Of a DNA stretch of 64,000 nucleotides, positions 24,882 to 33,941 are shown piece after piece (the first letter of the stretch is position 1; the number at the start of each line of letters is the position of its first letter). Source of the stretch: Anthocerotibacter panamensis C109 (GTDB lineage Bacteria; Cyanobacteriota; Cyanobacteriia; Gloeobacterales; Anthocerotibacteraceae). The notes below the pieces were generated by a model. The model was not told the origin of the DNA. It saw nothing but the letters and a program-made list of their open reading frames with translations, and searched no databases. The translations under genes and the position numbers were made by a program. Location of the stretch: NCBI RefSeq assembly GCF_018389385.1, contig NZ_CP062698.1, forward strand, positions 2,669,501 to 2,733,500, written 5' to 3'.

Positions 24882-25690
24882 ACGTCCAGAACAAAGCGGT
24901 GCAGGGCTGCGCTCACGCCATCTTCTTCGACTGTCGGGGCGACCCAAGCGGCGACTTGTTGGACAGGGAGGGGGGCTGAACCCATAGCGACCCCGACTCC
25001 GGCATAGCGGATCATCTCCAGGTCATTGAAATAATCCCCGATACTCATCACCTGTTCGGGGCCAATCCCTAGGATCTCTTCAGCTAGATAGGCGACCGCG
25101 GTTCCTTTGTTGATTTGGGGGTGGAGCGCTTCGATAAAGAAGTCAGTGGAGCGGGTGAGGTAGATTTCGTCTGGGCTATAGCGGTCTTTGAGGTCAGCCC
25201 ACATGGATTCTAGCGCTTGGTCGCAGAAGGCTAAGAGTTTGGTGGGGTCGGCGTTGAGTACAGCGCGTAGGTCATCGACGGGGGTGAGGGGGACTCCCGT
25301 GCGCTGGGAATAGCGCAAACTTTGGGGCTGGGCTGGTCCCTGGACGTAGAGGGTATCGTTCAGGTAGACCTGCACAGGCAGGCCATGTCCCTGAAAAACA
25401 GTGAGCAGGTCATGAGCCAGCGTCCGGGAGATGAGCTGATGGCGGTGGACTGTGCCAGTCTGGGGGTCTTTGATCAAAGCGCCCTGGTAGCTGCACAGCG
25501 GAAGGGTGGCCTGGATCTGGTGATGATAAGGGAGGGCGGCGCGGTACATGCGCCCCGTGACGACGGCGACCGCGACGCCCCGCTGCTGAAGTTCACGAAG
25601 GTCAGCAGCCACCATAGGTGAAACGATGCCGTCTGCACCCAAGAGGGTGCCGTCTAGATCGAGCGCAACCAAGCGTATTCCCATGCCCAA
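24878..25690 (-). CDS. HAD superfamily (Cof-type) phosphatase
   Basis: 270 residues, typical Cof/YidA length. HAD motif I is LDLDGTLLG (nucleophile Asp), motif II is VVTGRM, and motif III/IV is KGTAVAYLAEE and MSIGDYFNDLEMI, followed by GVAMGSA, diagnostic of the Cof subgroup with a C2B cap. It should dephosphorylate sugar or nucleotide phosphates in the cytoplasm. The start may be GTG/ATG at 25690 or the Met at 25684. It overlaps the start of the hydrolase gene. Confidence 0.9.
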   Translation of the reverse strand: MGMGIRLVALDLDGTLLGADGIVSPMVAADLRELQQRGVAVAVVTGRMYRAALPYHHQIQATLPLCSYQGALIKDPQTGTVHRHQLISRTLAHDLLTVFQGHGLPVQVYLNDTLYVQGPAQPQSLRYSQRTGVPLTPVDDLRAVLNADPTKLLAFCDQALESMWADLKDRYSPDEIYLTRSTDFFIEALHPQINKGTAVAYLAEEILGIGPEQVMSIGDYFNDLEMIRYAGVGVAMGSAPLPVQQVAAWVAPTVEEDGVSAALHRFVLDV

Positions 25691-25758
25691 ACTGTGTGCA
25701 GCTTCTTCAGGGTAACAGGGAATATTGGGGGGCGCGGCGTCGGCACCCCCGCTTGCGG

Positions 25759-28284
25759 CTAGAATGTCGTCTCTAGCCCCACCCGGAAGGTAGTACCCGG
25801 ATCGGTGTAGCCCACGAAGGTACTAAACGTCTCGTAGCGGGTGTTAAAGAGATTGAAGACATCCGCATTGAAGGTCAGGTTGGGCGTGAGCGGGACGCTG
25901 GTGACTAGATTCCAGGTGGTATAGCCGCCGATGAGGAGCGACCCGCGCTGACTGCGCGGGCCGACCACCCGCCCCGAAAGCGCCGCATTGAAGACTGGAG
26001 ACGAGTAGGACAGACGGAAATCCCCGGTATTAAAAGGAACGTTCCGGTTCTGATAGCCGTAGAAGAGGCCGAATTGGATGGGCCTGTTAAACAAAATCGC
26101 AGAAGGATCGGCGTTGAGGTCTCCTACGGGCCGCGAGTCCAAAAAAGTTTGAGACGCCTGGAGCGACCAGTTTTTATCAATTTTCCAGTCAAAGGCGAGT
26201 TCGAAGCCGGTACTCAAAAAAGCTTGGGCATTGACGGTCTGGTTTCGTCGCGGGCCACTCTGGACTTGGACGCCGGGGATGAGCGCATTGGTGAGGTCAA
26301 TGCGGAAGTAGGTCGCCCGGAAGAGGGCGCTCGGGCTGAACTGGACATCTAATCCGATATCGTAGCCCGTCCCCAGTTCTGGCGTGAGGTTGGGGTTGGG
26401 GATAGTCTGACCCGCCTGGGTAAAGAGCTGGTTGAGGCTTGGTGCTTTATAGCTCTGCTGCCAGTTCACCCTAAAGCCAAAAGGAGCCGTCGCTGGGTTA
26501 GGCCCCCCAAAGTTATACCGCGCTCCCGCTCCTGAAGTGGTGAAGACCCCGAACTGGTTCTCGATGGTCAGGCGCGTTCCGAGGTTGAGAATGAGCGCCC
26601 CATCAAAAAATTTCAGGTCGTCCGTCACATAAAAAGCAGTGCGGCCCAATTCTCTATCAAAAGGCACGACCGTTCCATTGATCGTGCTGATAGGAACCCC
26701 AAGCGGGGCCCCGGAGGTAAAACTTTGGACCGTGCGCGCCGAGCGGAATTGGACCCCGGTCTGGAAGTTGTTCCCCTTATACAGTTCCGCCGAATAGCGC
26801 ACCTGAGCCTCAATGGTCCGACCCGTGTTGTAGCGCCCGGTACCCGAAATTACAGACGGGTTGTTTTCGTAGATGTGGTTGAACGAGATTTGGGTCGAGA
26901 GGGTGTTGAGTTCGCTCAGATTCCAGTCCCAGGTGACATTGACCCCCGTCTCATCCTGGATGTTGTAGTCATAGGGCTGACCGTAATTGCCGTAGTAGCC
27001 CGCCCTAAAATACTCGGCGTAGAACTCGTTGGTGTAGCAGAGATTAAAGGGGCCGTAGGTAGCCGGGTCGTTGTCTGTAGCCCCGTCAGGCGTGACGGTG
27101 TAGCCTGGAGTCCTGAAGCCCACCGGACGCGGCGAGCAGTAGGGCGTGATGAAGAAGGCATAGCCCCGACGCGTATTCTGCTGCTGGGCGTAGACGCTGA
27201 TCGTGTGGTCCTTGCCCGGTTTGAAGACCAAATTGGCGTAGTAGAAGTCGCTGAACACGTAGTAGCCGAAGGCCGGTTGATTGACCTCGAAGTTGGGGTT
27301 GGTGGGGCAGCGGCCTCCTGTAAAGGGCGACCCATCGGAGCAACCCAGGTTAAATCCTGGGCCGGGAGTGCCGATCCCATCGGTACCCGGGAAAACCAGC
27401 ACGTTGTCCCCGCCCGCTGGAGCCGGTTGACTGAGGACTTGGTTGAAGTTGTTGAGGATTGACCGGCGCTCGTAGCCCGTCTGGAAGGCAAAATAGCCAG
27501 GGCTGGTGCTGGGGATGCTGTTGCTGCCGGAGTAGTCGATGGCGTAGCGGCTGGCTCCAAAGCTGCCAAACTCCGCAGATGCCGTGACTTTGGGGGGGCC
27601 TTCGGGGACATGCGTAATGATATTGATGACCCCGGCTAAGGCATCGGCTCCATAGCGCAAGGTGCCCCCTCCCGTCACAACCTCGACGCGCTCGACGTTG
27701 GTTGTAGCAATTTTTGAGAAGTTGGAACTGCGGTTGTTGTCAGCACGGGTCAGAGGGCGACCATCCTGGAGCAAGATGAAGCGCGAATCATCCAGACCGC
27801 GTACGGTGTTGAAGTTGGCAAAAAAGTTGTTCACCCCACCAAAGTCTGGGGCGAAGTTGACTCCTGGAATGAGTTTGAGCGCGTCGCCTACGGTCTGAGC
27901 TCCTGAAGCTTTGATTGCTTCGCGGTTGACGACATACGTCGTCTGGCTGTTTTCCCGTTCTGTGATACGGCGGCGAGTAGCCGTGACGCTCGTCTCACTC
28001 AATAGGTCAATGGGTCCGTCATCTTCTTCATCTACATCGTCCGCTGCGGTAGTTTGCTGCGCGATATTTAGATTGGGCGGCAAGGCAGTAGGTAGAGCGG
28101 TTCCGCCTAGATCGCGGGCATGACCGGGCAGAGGCTCTAGGGCATTGGCTTGGAGAATGGTAGGAGTTTGCGCCTGAGCCGACTTTGCCGCAACTGCGGT
28201 AACCAACGCCAGACAGGCCAGTTGGACCCCAAAACTAAACCGACAGGCTGCCTTTCGATGTTGTTGCTGGATTAAGTACGCCAC
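25759..28284 (-). CDS. TonB-dependent outer-membrane receptor
   Basis: 841 residues. Start GTG 28284 is chosen for GAGGAG eight bases upstream. A signal peptide (QLACLALVTAVAAKSAQAQ) precedes the plug domain (~85-230): SVTATRRRITERENSQTTYV (TonB-box region), ASGAQTVGDALKLIPGVNF, VRGLDDSRFILLQDGRPL, VERVEVVTGGGTLRYGADAL, AGVINIITH. A 22-strand-barrel-like remainder ends in the terminal phenylalanine (FRVGLETTF). It would import a siderophore, cobalamin or similar ligand using TonB energy. The substrate is not readable, and no adjacent TonB or ABC genes help. Confidence 0.93.
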   Translation of the reverse strand: MAYLIQQQHRKAACRFSFGVQLACLALVTAVAAKSAQAQTPTILQANALEPLPGHARDLGGTALPTALPPNLNIAQQTTAADDVDEEDDGPIDLLSETSVTATRRRITERENSQTTYVVNREAIKASGAQTVGDALKLIPGVNFAPDFGGVNNFFANFNTVRGLDDSRFILLQDGRPLTRADNNRSSNFSKIATTNVERVEVVTGGGTLRYGADALAGVINIITHVPEGPPKVTASAEFGSFGASRYAIDYSGSNSIPSTSPGYFAFQTGYERRSILNNFNQVLSQPAPAGGDNVLVFPGTDGIGTPGPGFNLGCSDGSPFTGGRCPTNPNFEVNQPAFGYYVFSDFYYANLVFKPGKDHTISVYAQQQNTRRGYAFFITPYCSPRPVGFRTPGYTVTPDGATDNDPATYGPFNLCYTNEFYAEYFRAGYYGNYGQPYDYNIQDETGVNVTWDWNLSELNTLSTQISFNHIYENNPSVISGTGRYNTGRTIEAQVRYSAELYKGNNFQTGVQFRSARTVQSFTSGAPLGVPISTINGTVVPFDRELGRTAFYVTDDLKFFDGALILNLGTRLTIENQFGVFTTSGAGARYNFGGPNPATAPFGFRVNWQQSYKAPSLNQLFTQAGQTIPNPNLTPELGTGYDIGLDVQFSPSALFRATYFRIDLTNALIPGVQVQSGPRRNQTVNAQAFLSTGFELAFDWKIDKNWSLQASQTFLDSRPVGDLNADPSAILFNRPIQFGLFYGYQNRNVPFNTGDFRLSYSSPVFNAALSGRVVGPRSQRGSLLIGGYTTWNLVTSVPLTPNLTFNADVFNLFNTRYETFSTFVGYTDPGTTFRVGLETTF

Positions 28285-28302
28285 TTCGAACGCTCCTCAC
28301 AC
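28285..28302 (-). promoter_or_regulatory. Receptor ribosome-binding site complementary to the Yfr1 core
   Basis: The mRNA leader reads GTGTGTGAGGAGCG just before the GTG start. Its GTGTGAGGAG (28302-28293 on the minus strand) is the exact complement of CTCCTCACAC, the conserved single-stranded core of the cyanobacterial small RNA Yfr1, known to repress outer-membrane protein mRNAs by pairing at the ribosome-binding site. No Yfr1 gene is in the window, so regulation is inference. Confidence 0.4.
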
Positions 28303-28506
28303 ACTGAGTTCTATACATTAAGAGCCAGTTAATATTGACAGGCTGTCCGTAGCGAACATCTTAGAAAAAAGTCGGAGTCAGTTAGTCCATAGTTTGCAAT
28401 AATCTAGCCTATTTGAATTGAGCACGCTAAACGCGTACTGGTGAACCAGTTTATGCAGTGGATAGATTGACCGCTATAGGGGCAGCGGGCACGCATGACA
28501 GTTGTT

Positions 28507-30171
28507 CTAGCCCCCTAAAAACCGATAGACCTGCTGGCCCTGCCAGGGTTTGGAGCAGTAGTCGCCGAACTGGCTAAGGTTTTGGTCGGTGTGGGTGAAG
28601 TTTTGCTGGAGGTGTCCGAGGGGGTCTTGCCCGTCTGAGACGACAAAGGCCAGACCCGTCAAATGCTGGAGTCGCGTCAGATCCAGCAGGAAACGGTTGA
28701 TGGTCTGGCGGCGTGTACTTTCGGTGTCCGCGTACCATTGTTTGACCTGTCCGTCATCTTTGCCCAGCCCCAGATGAAAAATACAGGCGTCCTTGGAGAA
28801 CACCGCCCGACCTACTGTCCGCACCTCTTCCTGGATGAGAAAGCCCCCGGAGGCTTGGGCAAAGGCGCGGATCTTCTCCAACAGTTCCAGCCAATCTTTA
28901 TCGGAGCGCTGCGGCGTGAAGGTGAGGCCCACGACCAAAAGCCGGACTTGAGGGAGGACGTGGCCCAGTTTCTTGGCTTTGGTGTCGAGATAGCGGCTAT
29001 TGAAGTCCGTCTCCTCGATAATCAGGGGGACCCAACGGCTGATCTCCAGACCATAGCCGCTCAGACCTGCGATTTTGCGCGGATTGTTGGTGATGAGCTT
29101 CATTTGGCGCACCCCCAGGTCATAGAGGATCTGCACACCGATCCCATAGTTGCGCAGGTCCGGGGCGAAGCCCAATTTCTCGTTGGCCTCCACGGTATCT
29201 AGCCCGGTGTCCTGGAGGCTGTAGGCTTTGAGTTTGTTGACTAGCCCAATGCCCCGGCCCTCTTGACGCAGGTAGACGACCACGCCCCGGCCCGCGTGAT
29301 CGATCATTTTCATGGCTGCTTGGAGCTGGCGGCCACAGTCGCAGCGTGCAGAACCCAAGGCATCCCCGGTCAGGCATTCGGAGTGCATCCGCACCAAAAG
29401 GGGCTCTTCCTCGGGGTCAAAGGGATGGTCGCCACTCAGGGCACCCCCTTTGACCAGGGCGATGTGCTCGGTGCCGTCTAGGAGGTTGCGGTAGGCATAG
29501 ATTTCAAACTGACCAAAGGCCGTAGGCAATAGCGCTTGGGTCTCGCGTTTCACCAAGCGCTCGGTTTGCAGCCGGTAGCTGATGAGGTCCGCTATCGAGA
29601 CAATTTTGAGCCCGTGCTGACGGGCAAACTCGATCAGGTCCGGGAGGCGGGCCATGGAGCCATCGGAGTTCTGGATCTCGCAAATGATCCCCGCCGGATA
29701 GAGTCCACTCATGCGGCTCATGTCCACCGCTGCCTCCGTGTGGCCCGCCCGCATCAGGACGCCTCCCTCGCGGGCACGCAGCGGGAAGATATGTCCCGGA
29801 CGGCGCAACTGCTCAGGCCGGGTGAGCGGGTTGATGGCAGCCAGGATCGTCTTGGCGCGGTCCCCGGCAGAAATGCCTGTGCTTGCCCCCAAATCCGGTC
29901 CCGCGTCAATACTGACGGTGAAGGCCGTCTGGTTGCAGTCGGTATTCTCCGTCACCATCAAGGGCAGCTTCAACTGGTCAAGCCGTTCTGGAGTCATGGC
30001 GAGACAGATGAGACCCCGCGCGTGGGTAGCCATGAAGTTGATCATCTCTGGGGTGGTGAATTGGGCTGCCCCGATAAGATCCCCTTCGTTCTCACGGCTC
30101 TCATCGTCCACGACGACGACCAAGCGTCCAGCTCTTAGCTCATCCAGAACTGCTGGGACGGAGTCAAGCAT
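28507..30171 (-). CDS. ribBA: Bifunctional DHBP synthase / GTP cyclohydrolase II
   Basis: 554 residues. The N-terminal ~200 are 3,4-dihydroxy-2-butanone-4-phosphate synthase: DDESRENEGDLI, FMATHARGLICLAMT, HIFPLRAREGGV, RAGHTEAAVDM. The following ~200 are GTP cyclohydrolase II, with zinc cysteines in SECLTGDALGSARCDCG and GRGIGLVNKLKAY. A further ~150-residue C-terminal extension of unknown role is common in cyanobacterial RibBA. Both activities feed riboflavin synthesis from ribulose-5-phosphate and GTP. No FMN riboswitch consensus is seen in the 222-bp leader. Confidence 0.96.
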   Translation of the reverse strand: MLDSVPAVLDELRAGRLVVVVDDESRENEGDLIGAAQFTTPEMINFMATHARGLICLAMTPERLDQLKLPLMVTENTDCNQTAFTVSIDAGPDLGASTGISAGDRAKTILAAINPLTRPEQLRRPGHIFPLRAREGGVLMRAGHTEAAVDMSRMSGLYPAGIICEIQNSDGSMARLPDLIEFARQHGLKIVSIADLISYRLQTERLVKRETQALLPTAFGQFEIYAYRNLLDGTEHIALVKGGALSGDHPFDPEEEPLLVRMHSECLTGDALGSARCDCGRQLQAAMKMIDHAGRGVVVYLRQEGRGIGLVNKLKAYSLQDTGLDTVEANEKLGFAPDLRNYGIGVQILYDLGVRQMKLITNNPRKIAGLSGYGLEISRWVPLIIEETDFNSRYLDTKAKKLGHVLPQVRLLVVGLTFTPQRSDKDWLELLEKIRAFAQASGGFLIQEEVRTVGRAVFSKDACIFHLGLGKDDGQVKQWYADTESTRRQTINRFLLDLTRLQHLTGLAFVVSDGQDPLGHLQQNFTHTDQNLSQFGDYCSKPWQGQQVYRFLGG

Positions 30172-30393
30172 AGCGACGCCTCACGGAGTGGTTTTGCTCA
30201 TCTATCCCATCCTAACTGCTACACAGCGGGCTCAGTTTGCGATTTCCGCCTTGAGGTGGATGTTATCTGAGCTTTAAGAGAGTGAGCCAAGCACGATCCC
30301 AGCCGTAGCTATACTAGAAACAAACGGCCCTCTCCATGGAGCGTACAGCCCTGTCCCTACCACTAGGGGGCCGAAGCAACCCAGGATTGAGCC

Positions 30394-31269
30394 ATGGCCC
30401 ATCTCACAGAGCGCCGGACGCAGAATGTCCCTGGCGACTTTTATGTAGACACTTCTTGCATAGACTGTGACACCTGCCGCTGGATGGCCCCCGAGATCTA
30501 CTATCGGGCTAAAGACCAATCGGCGGTCCATCACCAACCATCCAACGCGACGGAGCGCTTACGGGCGCTCCAGGCGCTCCTAGCCTGCCCGACAGCCTCC
30601 ATTGGTACCGTCGAGAAGCCCAGGGATATCACACAGGCGCAGGCTACCTTCCCGCTTTTGGTGGCGGGCGAGGTCTACCACTGCGGCTATCACTCCGCGC
30701 AATCTTTCGGGGCGACAAGCTACTTTATTCAACGCTCCACAGGGAACGTTTTGGTGGATTCGCCTCGGTTCACCCCGCCTCTGGTCAAGCGCCTAGAGGC
30801 TATGGGCGGTATTCGCTATCTATACCTGACCCACCGCGACGATGTGGCGGATCATCAGCGGTTCCGGGACCACTTTGGCTGTGAACGTATCCTTCATGAG
30901 CAGGACCTCACGGCAGCCACACGGGATATAGAAATGCCCCTCAGCGGCACAGAGGCCATTACCCTGGCTGCGGATCTCGTGGTCATTCCGACCCCCGGTC
31001 ATACTCCCGGTCATACAGTCCTGCTCTACGCCGAGGAATTTCTCTTCACAGGCGACCACTTGTTTTGGTCTGAGCAGCACAACCAACTCCGGGCTTTTCG
31101 GGACCACTGCTGGTACTCCTGGCCTCAATTGGTCCAATCGACCCATCAATTCCAGGACTATACTTTTACCTGGGTCCTCCCCGGTCATGGCCGCCGCTAC
31201 CACGCCGAGCGGGCGACGATGGCTCAAAAACTGGCTCAGTGCCTAGATTGGATGGCGACCACTGTTTGA
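30394..31269 (+). CDS. Ferredoxin-MBL-fold hydrolase fusion
   Basis: 291 residues. The N-terminal ~75 form a one-cluster ferredoxin-like domain (CIDCDTCRWMAPEIY with a distal CP), able to hold one [4Fe-4S] cluster. The rest is a metallo-beta-lactamase fold: LTHRDDVADH as a variant of the HxHxDH metal motif, PTPGHTPGHT, FTGDHLFW and LPGHGRRY. The second metal histidine is replaced (HRDD), as in some glyoxalase-like members. Similar fusions occur across cyanobacteria and plants. The substrate is unknown; a redox-linked hydrolase is likely. ATG 30394 is used. Confidence 0.85.
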   Translation: MAHLTERRTQNVPGDFYVDTSCIDCDTCRWMAPEIYYRAKDQSAVHHQPSNATERLRALQALLACPTASIGTVEKPRDITQAQATFPLLVAGEVYHCGYHSAQSFGATSYFIQRSTGNVLVDSPRFTPPLVKRLEAMGGIRYLYLTHRDDVADHQRFRDHFGCERILHEQDLTAATRDIEMPLSGTEAITLAADLVVIPTPGHTPGHTVLLYAEEFLFTGDHLFWSEQHNQLRAFRDHCWYSWPQLVQSTHQFQDYTFTWVLPGHGRRYHAERATMAQKLAQCLDWMATTV

Positions 31270-31400
31270 TCTGGGTACGCGCAGGATTTCTGATGGGTTA
31301 TAGGGCGCTCTGTTTTAGCAATTTTTAACAGTGAAAGTCTTGTGAAACCCCGCCTCGGGCGCAATCATGAGGAAGAAAAGACCAAGGAGGAAACCCTCAC

Positions 31401-31613
31401 ATGCTCGAGCAAATGGTGCCTGTCTCCAGTGAACTTCAAAGATTGCTTGACCGGATGAGCTGTGACCCGTCCGTAGACCGCAAAAGCGAAGTCTTTGAAT
31501 TGCTTCAAGGAGAAGCCCTCCCGATGGGAGTCCGCGCCTGTGCTTGGTGGAACGGCTGCTATTACTGCAAAGATGAATCCGGCTGCTGGCACAGCGTCCT
31601 ATGCATGGCGTGA
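31401..31613 (+). CDS. Small cysteine-containing protein
   Basis: 70 residues; ATG 31401 follows a strong AAGGAGGAAA site, which supports expression. Residues 46-68 contain ACAWWNGCYYCKDESGCWHSV, with four of the five cysteines in 20 residues, suggesting metal or Fe-S binding or a redox disulfide. The family is unknown. It lies between the ferredoxin-MBL gene and a Bfd-like ferredoxin, so an iron-sulfur theme is plausible. Confidence 0.65.
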   Translation: MLEQMVPVSSELQRLLDRMSCDPSVDRKSEVFELLQGEALPMGVRACAWWNGCYYCKDESGCWHSVLCMA

Positions 31614-31681
31614 ACGGCAAATAAACCGTCCAAACCGGGAAAATCTGGCTAACCTGGATCATTAGCTGTACCGGGGGAGCC

Positions 31682-31876
31682 ATGGACCGTCAGGATGAAA
31701 TACTCTGCTACTGTATTCGTTTGACGCACAGCCAAGTCGAGCCTGTAGCCCGTCAGTGCCTGGACTTTAACCAAGTAGTCCGCATCACCGGAGCTTGTAC
31801 GGGTTGCGGCAGTTGTCAATTTGAGCTAGAAGAGCTGCTCGACAAACTCAAGGCAGAGCAGGGACTGGTCGGTTGA
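31682..31876 (+). CDS. Bfd-like [2Fe-2S] protein
   Basis: 64 residues, matching bacterioferritin-associated ferredoxin-like proteins. Cluster cysteines lie in ILCYCIRLTHSQV and ITGACTGCGSCQFELEELL (CxC ... CxxCxxC). Such proteins reduce bacterioferritin iron or act as small electron carriers in the cytoplasm. GGGGGAGCC lies just before the ATG. Its stop overlaps the leader of the next gene, suggesting co-transcription with the EVE protein. Confidence 0.85.
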   Translation: MDRQDEILCYCIRLTHSQVEPVARQCLDFNQVVRITGACTGCGSCQFELEELLDKLKAEQGLVG

Positions 31877-31887
31877 GGAGTGTGCCC

Positions 31888-32352
31888 GTGCGATTTTGGC
31901 TGATGAAGAGTGAGCCTGGGGTCTATAGCATTGACGATCTGGCCCGCGATGGGAAGACCTCCTGGGAGGGTGTGCGCAACTATCAAGCCCGTAACCTGAT
32001 GCGCGATGAGATGCAAGTCGGGGACTTGGTTCTCTTTTACCACTCCAATGCCGAGCCGCCCGGAGTGGCAGGAGTGGCCCGGATCGCACGCACGGCCTAT
32101 CCTGATAGCACTGCCCTAGACCCCAACCACCCATACTTCGACCCCAAAGCGACCCCTGACAACCCCATCTGGCTCATGGTGGATATCGCGTTCGTAGCCA
32201 AGTTCCCCCGTTATGTCAGCCTTGGCGAACTCAAGAGCGACCCTGCCTTGGTGCACATGCCGGTTCTGCGTCGGGGGATGCGCCTTTCTGTCCAACCGGT
32301 GGAGCCTGACCATTTTGAGCAGGTGCAGCGGATGGGCGCATGGACTTGCTAA
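31888..32352 (+). CDS. EVE domain protein
   Basis: 154 residues from GTG 31888, chosen because GAGGAG lies seven bases upstream and EVE proteins begin M-R-F/Y-W-L-M-K-S-E-P exactly as here. The PUA-like EVE fold is supported by WEGVRNYQARNLMRDEMQVG, VLFYHSN and GVAGVARI. EVE domains bind modified bases in DNA or RNA, and some act in modification-dependent restriction. Stand-alone housekeeping versions such as this are widespread with unclear roles. Confidence 0.9.
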   Translation: MRFWLMKSEPGVYSIDDLARDGKTSWEGVRNYQARNLMRDEMQVGDLVLFYHSNAEPPGVAGVARIARTAYPDSTALDPNHPYFDPKATPDNPIWLMVDIAFVAKFPRYVSLGELKSDPALVHMPVLRRGMRLSVQPVEPDHFEQVQRMGAWTC

Positions 32353-32543
32353 GCGCGAGCAGTCTTCCAGGTGTCAGGTAAGTTTTTAAACCAGCCGCTC
32401 TCTTGCCATGTGCTGTCCGGTCCCGGCGAGGGCATCCACCGCGTCTGACTGACCGCTCCGAGACTAAAAGCTAAACGTTCCCAACGCCCCCTAAAATTCT
32501 GGCGAAAAACCTGACGGCTCGTTGTCAACACGTAGTAGTCCAT
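32349..32543 (-). CDS. Possible small protein, convergent with EVE gene
   Basis: 64 residues beginning MDYYVLTTSRQVFRQNFRGR. The 3' end overlaps the EVE gene end by 4 bp. A GGGTGAGC sequence lies upstream of ATG 32543 at a long distance. Many aromatic and basic residues give it a protein-like look, but no family is recognised and it may be spurious. Confidence 0.3.
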   Translation of the reverse strand: MDYYVLTTSRQVFRQNFRGRWERLAFSLGAVSQTRWMPSPGPDSTWQESGWFKNLPDTWKTARA

Positions 32544-32647
32544 CGCCCCAGCTCACCCTGAATGACCCTTTAAATTTTATGGGAAGTTCATCTAAAACTC
32601 ACGAAAACTTCATAAAAGTCTTTTGCGGTGGTCCATGGCTCTGCCCA

Positions 32648-32731
32648 AGGAGTCTCTATCCGCCGGGGTTTGGGCTCCCTGCGATCCCTGCGGCGCGGGC
32701 GTTAGACGAGAAAACCTACCCTGAGGCTCCT
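32648..32731 (+). ncRNA. Possible structured leader or small RNA upstream of hemH
   Basis: AGGAGTCTC (32648-32656) can pair with GAGGCTCCT (32723-32731). Inside, CCGCCGGGG (32660-32668) can pair with CCCTGCGG (32686-32693) with one mismatch. The gap 32544-32797 is GC-rich and otherwise empty. It does not match RNase P, tmRNA or SRP RNA by eye. It could be a hemH leader element or a 6S-like RNA, but the evidence is weak. Confidence 0.25.
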
Positions 32732-32797
32732 ATCTTTCCTCTTGCGCTAGCGCCTGTCAGCTTATAGCCTGAAAGAAGGGCCCGTGGGAAATCAGAC

Positions 32798-33787
32798 ATG
32801 CGTGTGGGAGTTTTATTACTAAACCTGGGTGGACCGGAGCGGTCAGAGGACGTGAAGCCGTTCCTGTACAATCTGTTTTCGGACCCCGAAATCATCCGGC
32901 TACCGGTTCGGTTTCTCCAGAAGCCCTTGGCATGGCTTATTGCCACCCTGCGTGCCCCCCTGTCGCTCAAAAACTACGCGAGCATTGGCGGCAAATCGCC
33001 TATCAAAGCTATCACAGCCCAACAGGGCCGAGTCCTCAAAAAGACCCTACACCGCCGGGGCATTGAGGTCAAGGTCTATGTGGGAATGCGTTACTGGCAC
33101 CCCTACACTGAGGAAGCTCTGGCGCAGATCCAGCAGGACGGCATCGAAAAACTCGTAGTCTTGCCGCTCTACCCGCAGTACTCGATCTCCACGAGTGGTT
33201 CTAGCTACAAACTACTCGACCAAATGTGGGCCAATGACCCAAACCTCCAGAAGATTGAACGTGCAGACATCACTTCGTTTTATCACCGACCGGGCTACAT
33301 CCAGGGGATGGTCCGTCTGATCCTGCGCGAACTGGAGAAATTTGAACAGCCGGAGCGCGTCCACATCCTCTTCTCCGCCCACGGAGTGCCCAAGAGTTAC
33401 GTGACCGAGGGCGGTGATCCTTACCAGCAGCAGATCGAGGAATCCGTGCGTCTGATTGTCGAGGCGCTGCGTCTACCTAACCGCCACTCGCTCGCCTATC
33501 AGAGCAAAGTCGGCCCAGTGGAATGGCTACAGCCCTATACAGAAGACGTCATCCCACGGCTTGCCCTACAGGGGGTGACCAACCTGCTCACCATACCCAT
33601 CAGTTTTATCTCAGAGCACATCGAGACGCTCCAGGAAATCGATATTGAATACCGGCATCTGGCTAACGAGAGTGGTATCCCCAACTTCCGCCGTGTACGC
33701 ACCCTCAATGTAGCCCCTGACTTCATCAATGAACTGGCCTCGCTCGTTCAAGAACAGCTCGATGAGCGGGTCTTACAAGCTAAGTGA
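32798..33787 (+). CDS. hemH: Ferrochelatase without CAB extension
   Basis: 329 residues. It inserts ferrous iron into protoporphyrin IX, the last step of protoheme synthesis. Family motifs: [66 protein letters not shown] (catalytic His) and [19 protein letters not shown]. Most cyanobacterial ferrochelatases have a C-terminal hydrophobic chlorophyll-binding-like (CAB) helix, reaching ~390 residues. This one ends at LDERVLQAK with no such helix, a bacterial-type length. A hairpin terminator follows. Confidence 0.95.
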   Translation: MRVGVLLLNLGGPERSEDVKPFLYNLFSDPEIIRLPVRFLQKPLAWLIATLRAPLSLKNYASIGGKSPIKAITAQQGRVLKKTLHRRGIEVKVYVGMRYWHPYTEEALAQIQQDGIEKLVVLPLYPQYSISTSGSSYKLLDQMWANDPNLQKIERADITSFYHRPGYIQGMVRLILRELEKFEQPERVHILFSAHGVPKSYVTEGGDPYQQQIEESVRLIVEALRLPNRHSLAYQSKVGPVEWLQPYTEDVIPRLALQGVTNLLTIPISFISEHIETLQEIDIEYRHLANESGIPNFRRVRTLNVAPDFINELASLVQEQLDERVLQAK

Positions 33788-33866
33788 TGGGTATAAATAC
33801 TTCTGACTCTTTACAGGCACTTCCCATCTTCCGTATACTAGGGCAGATTGGGGAGTGAACGGGGGG

Positions 33867-33902
33867 AAAGGTCAGGACGAAACACGGACAGTCCTGGCCT
33901 TT
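33867..33902 (+). terminator. Hairpin terminator after hemH
   Basis: AAAGGTCAGGAC (33867-33878) and GTCCTGGCCTTT (33891-33902) form a 12-bp stem with one G-T pair and a 12-base loop, followed by a pyrimidine-rich CTCTCTC rather than a pure T-run. It also faces pcrA, which ends at 33942 on the other strand, so it may serve both. Confidence 0.65.
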
Positions 33903-33941
33903 CTCTCTCAAAAGCGCAGACCAACCTAAGCAAAAAATAGC

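Noticed and set aside
26725-27462. 245-residue open frame antisense to the TonB receptor
   Set aside because: Shadow of the receptor barrel; composition Val/Gly/Arg-rich without domain signals.
30172-30393. FMN riboswitch before ribBA
   Set aside because: The conserved RFN sequence blocks are not present in the leader.
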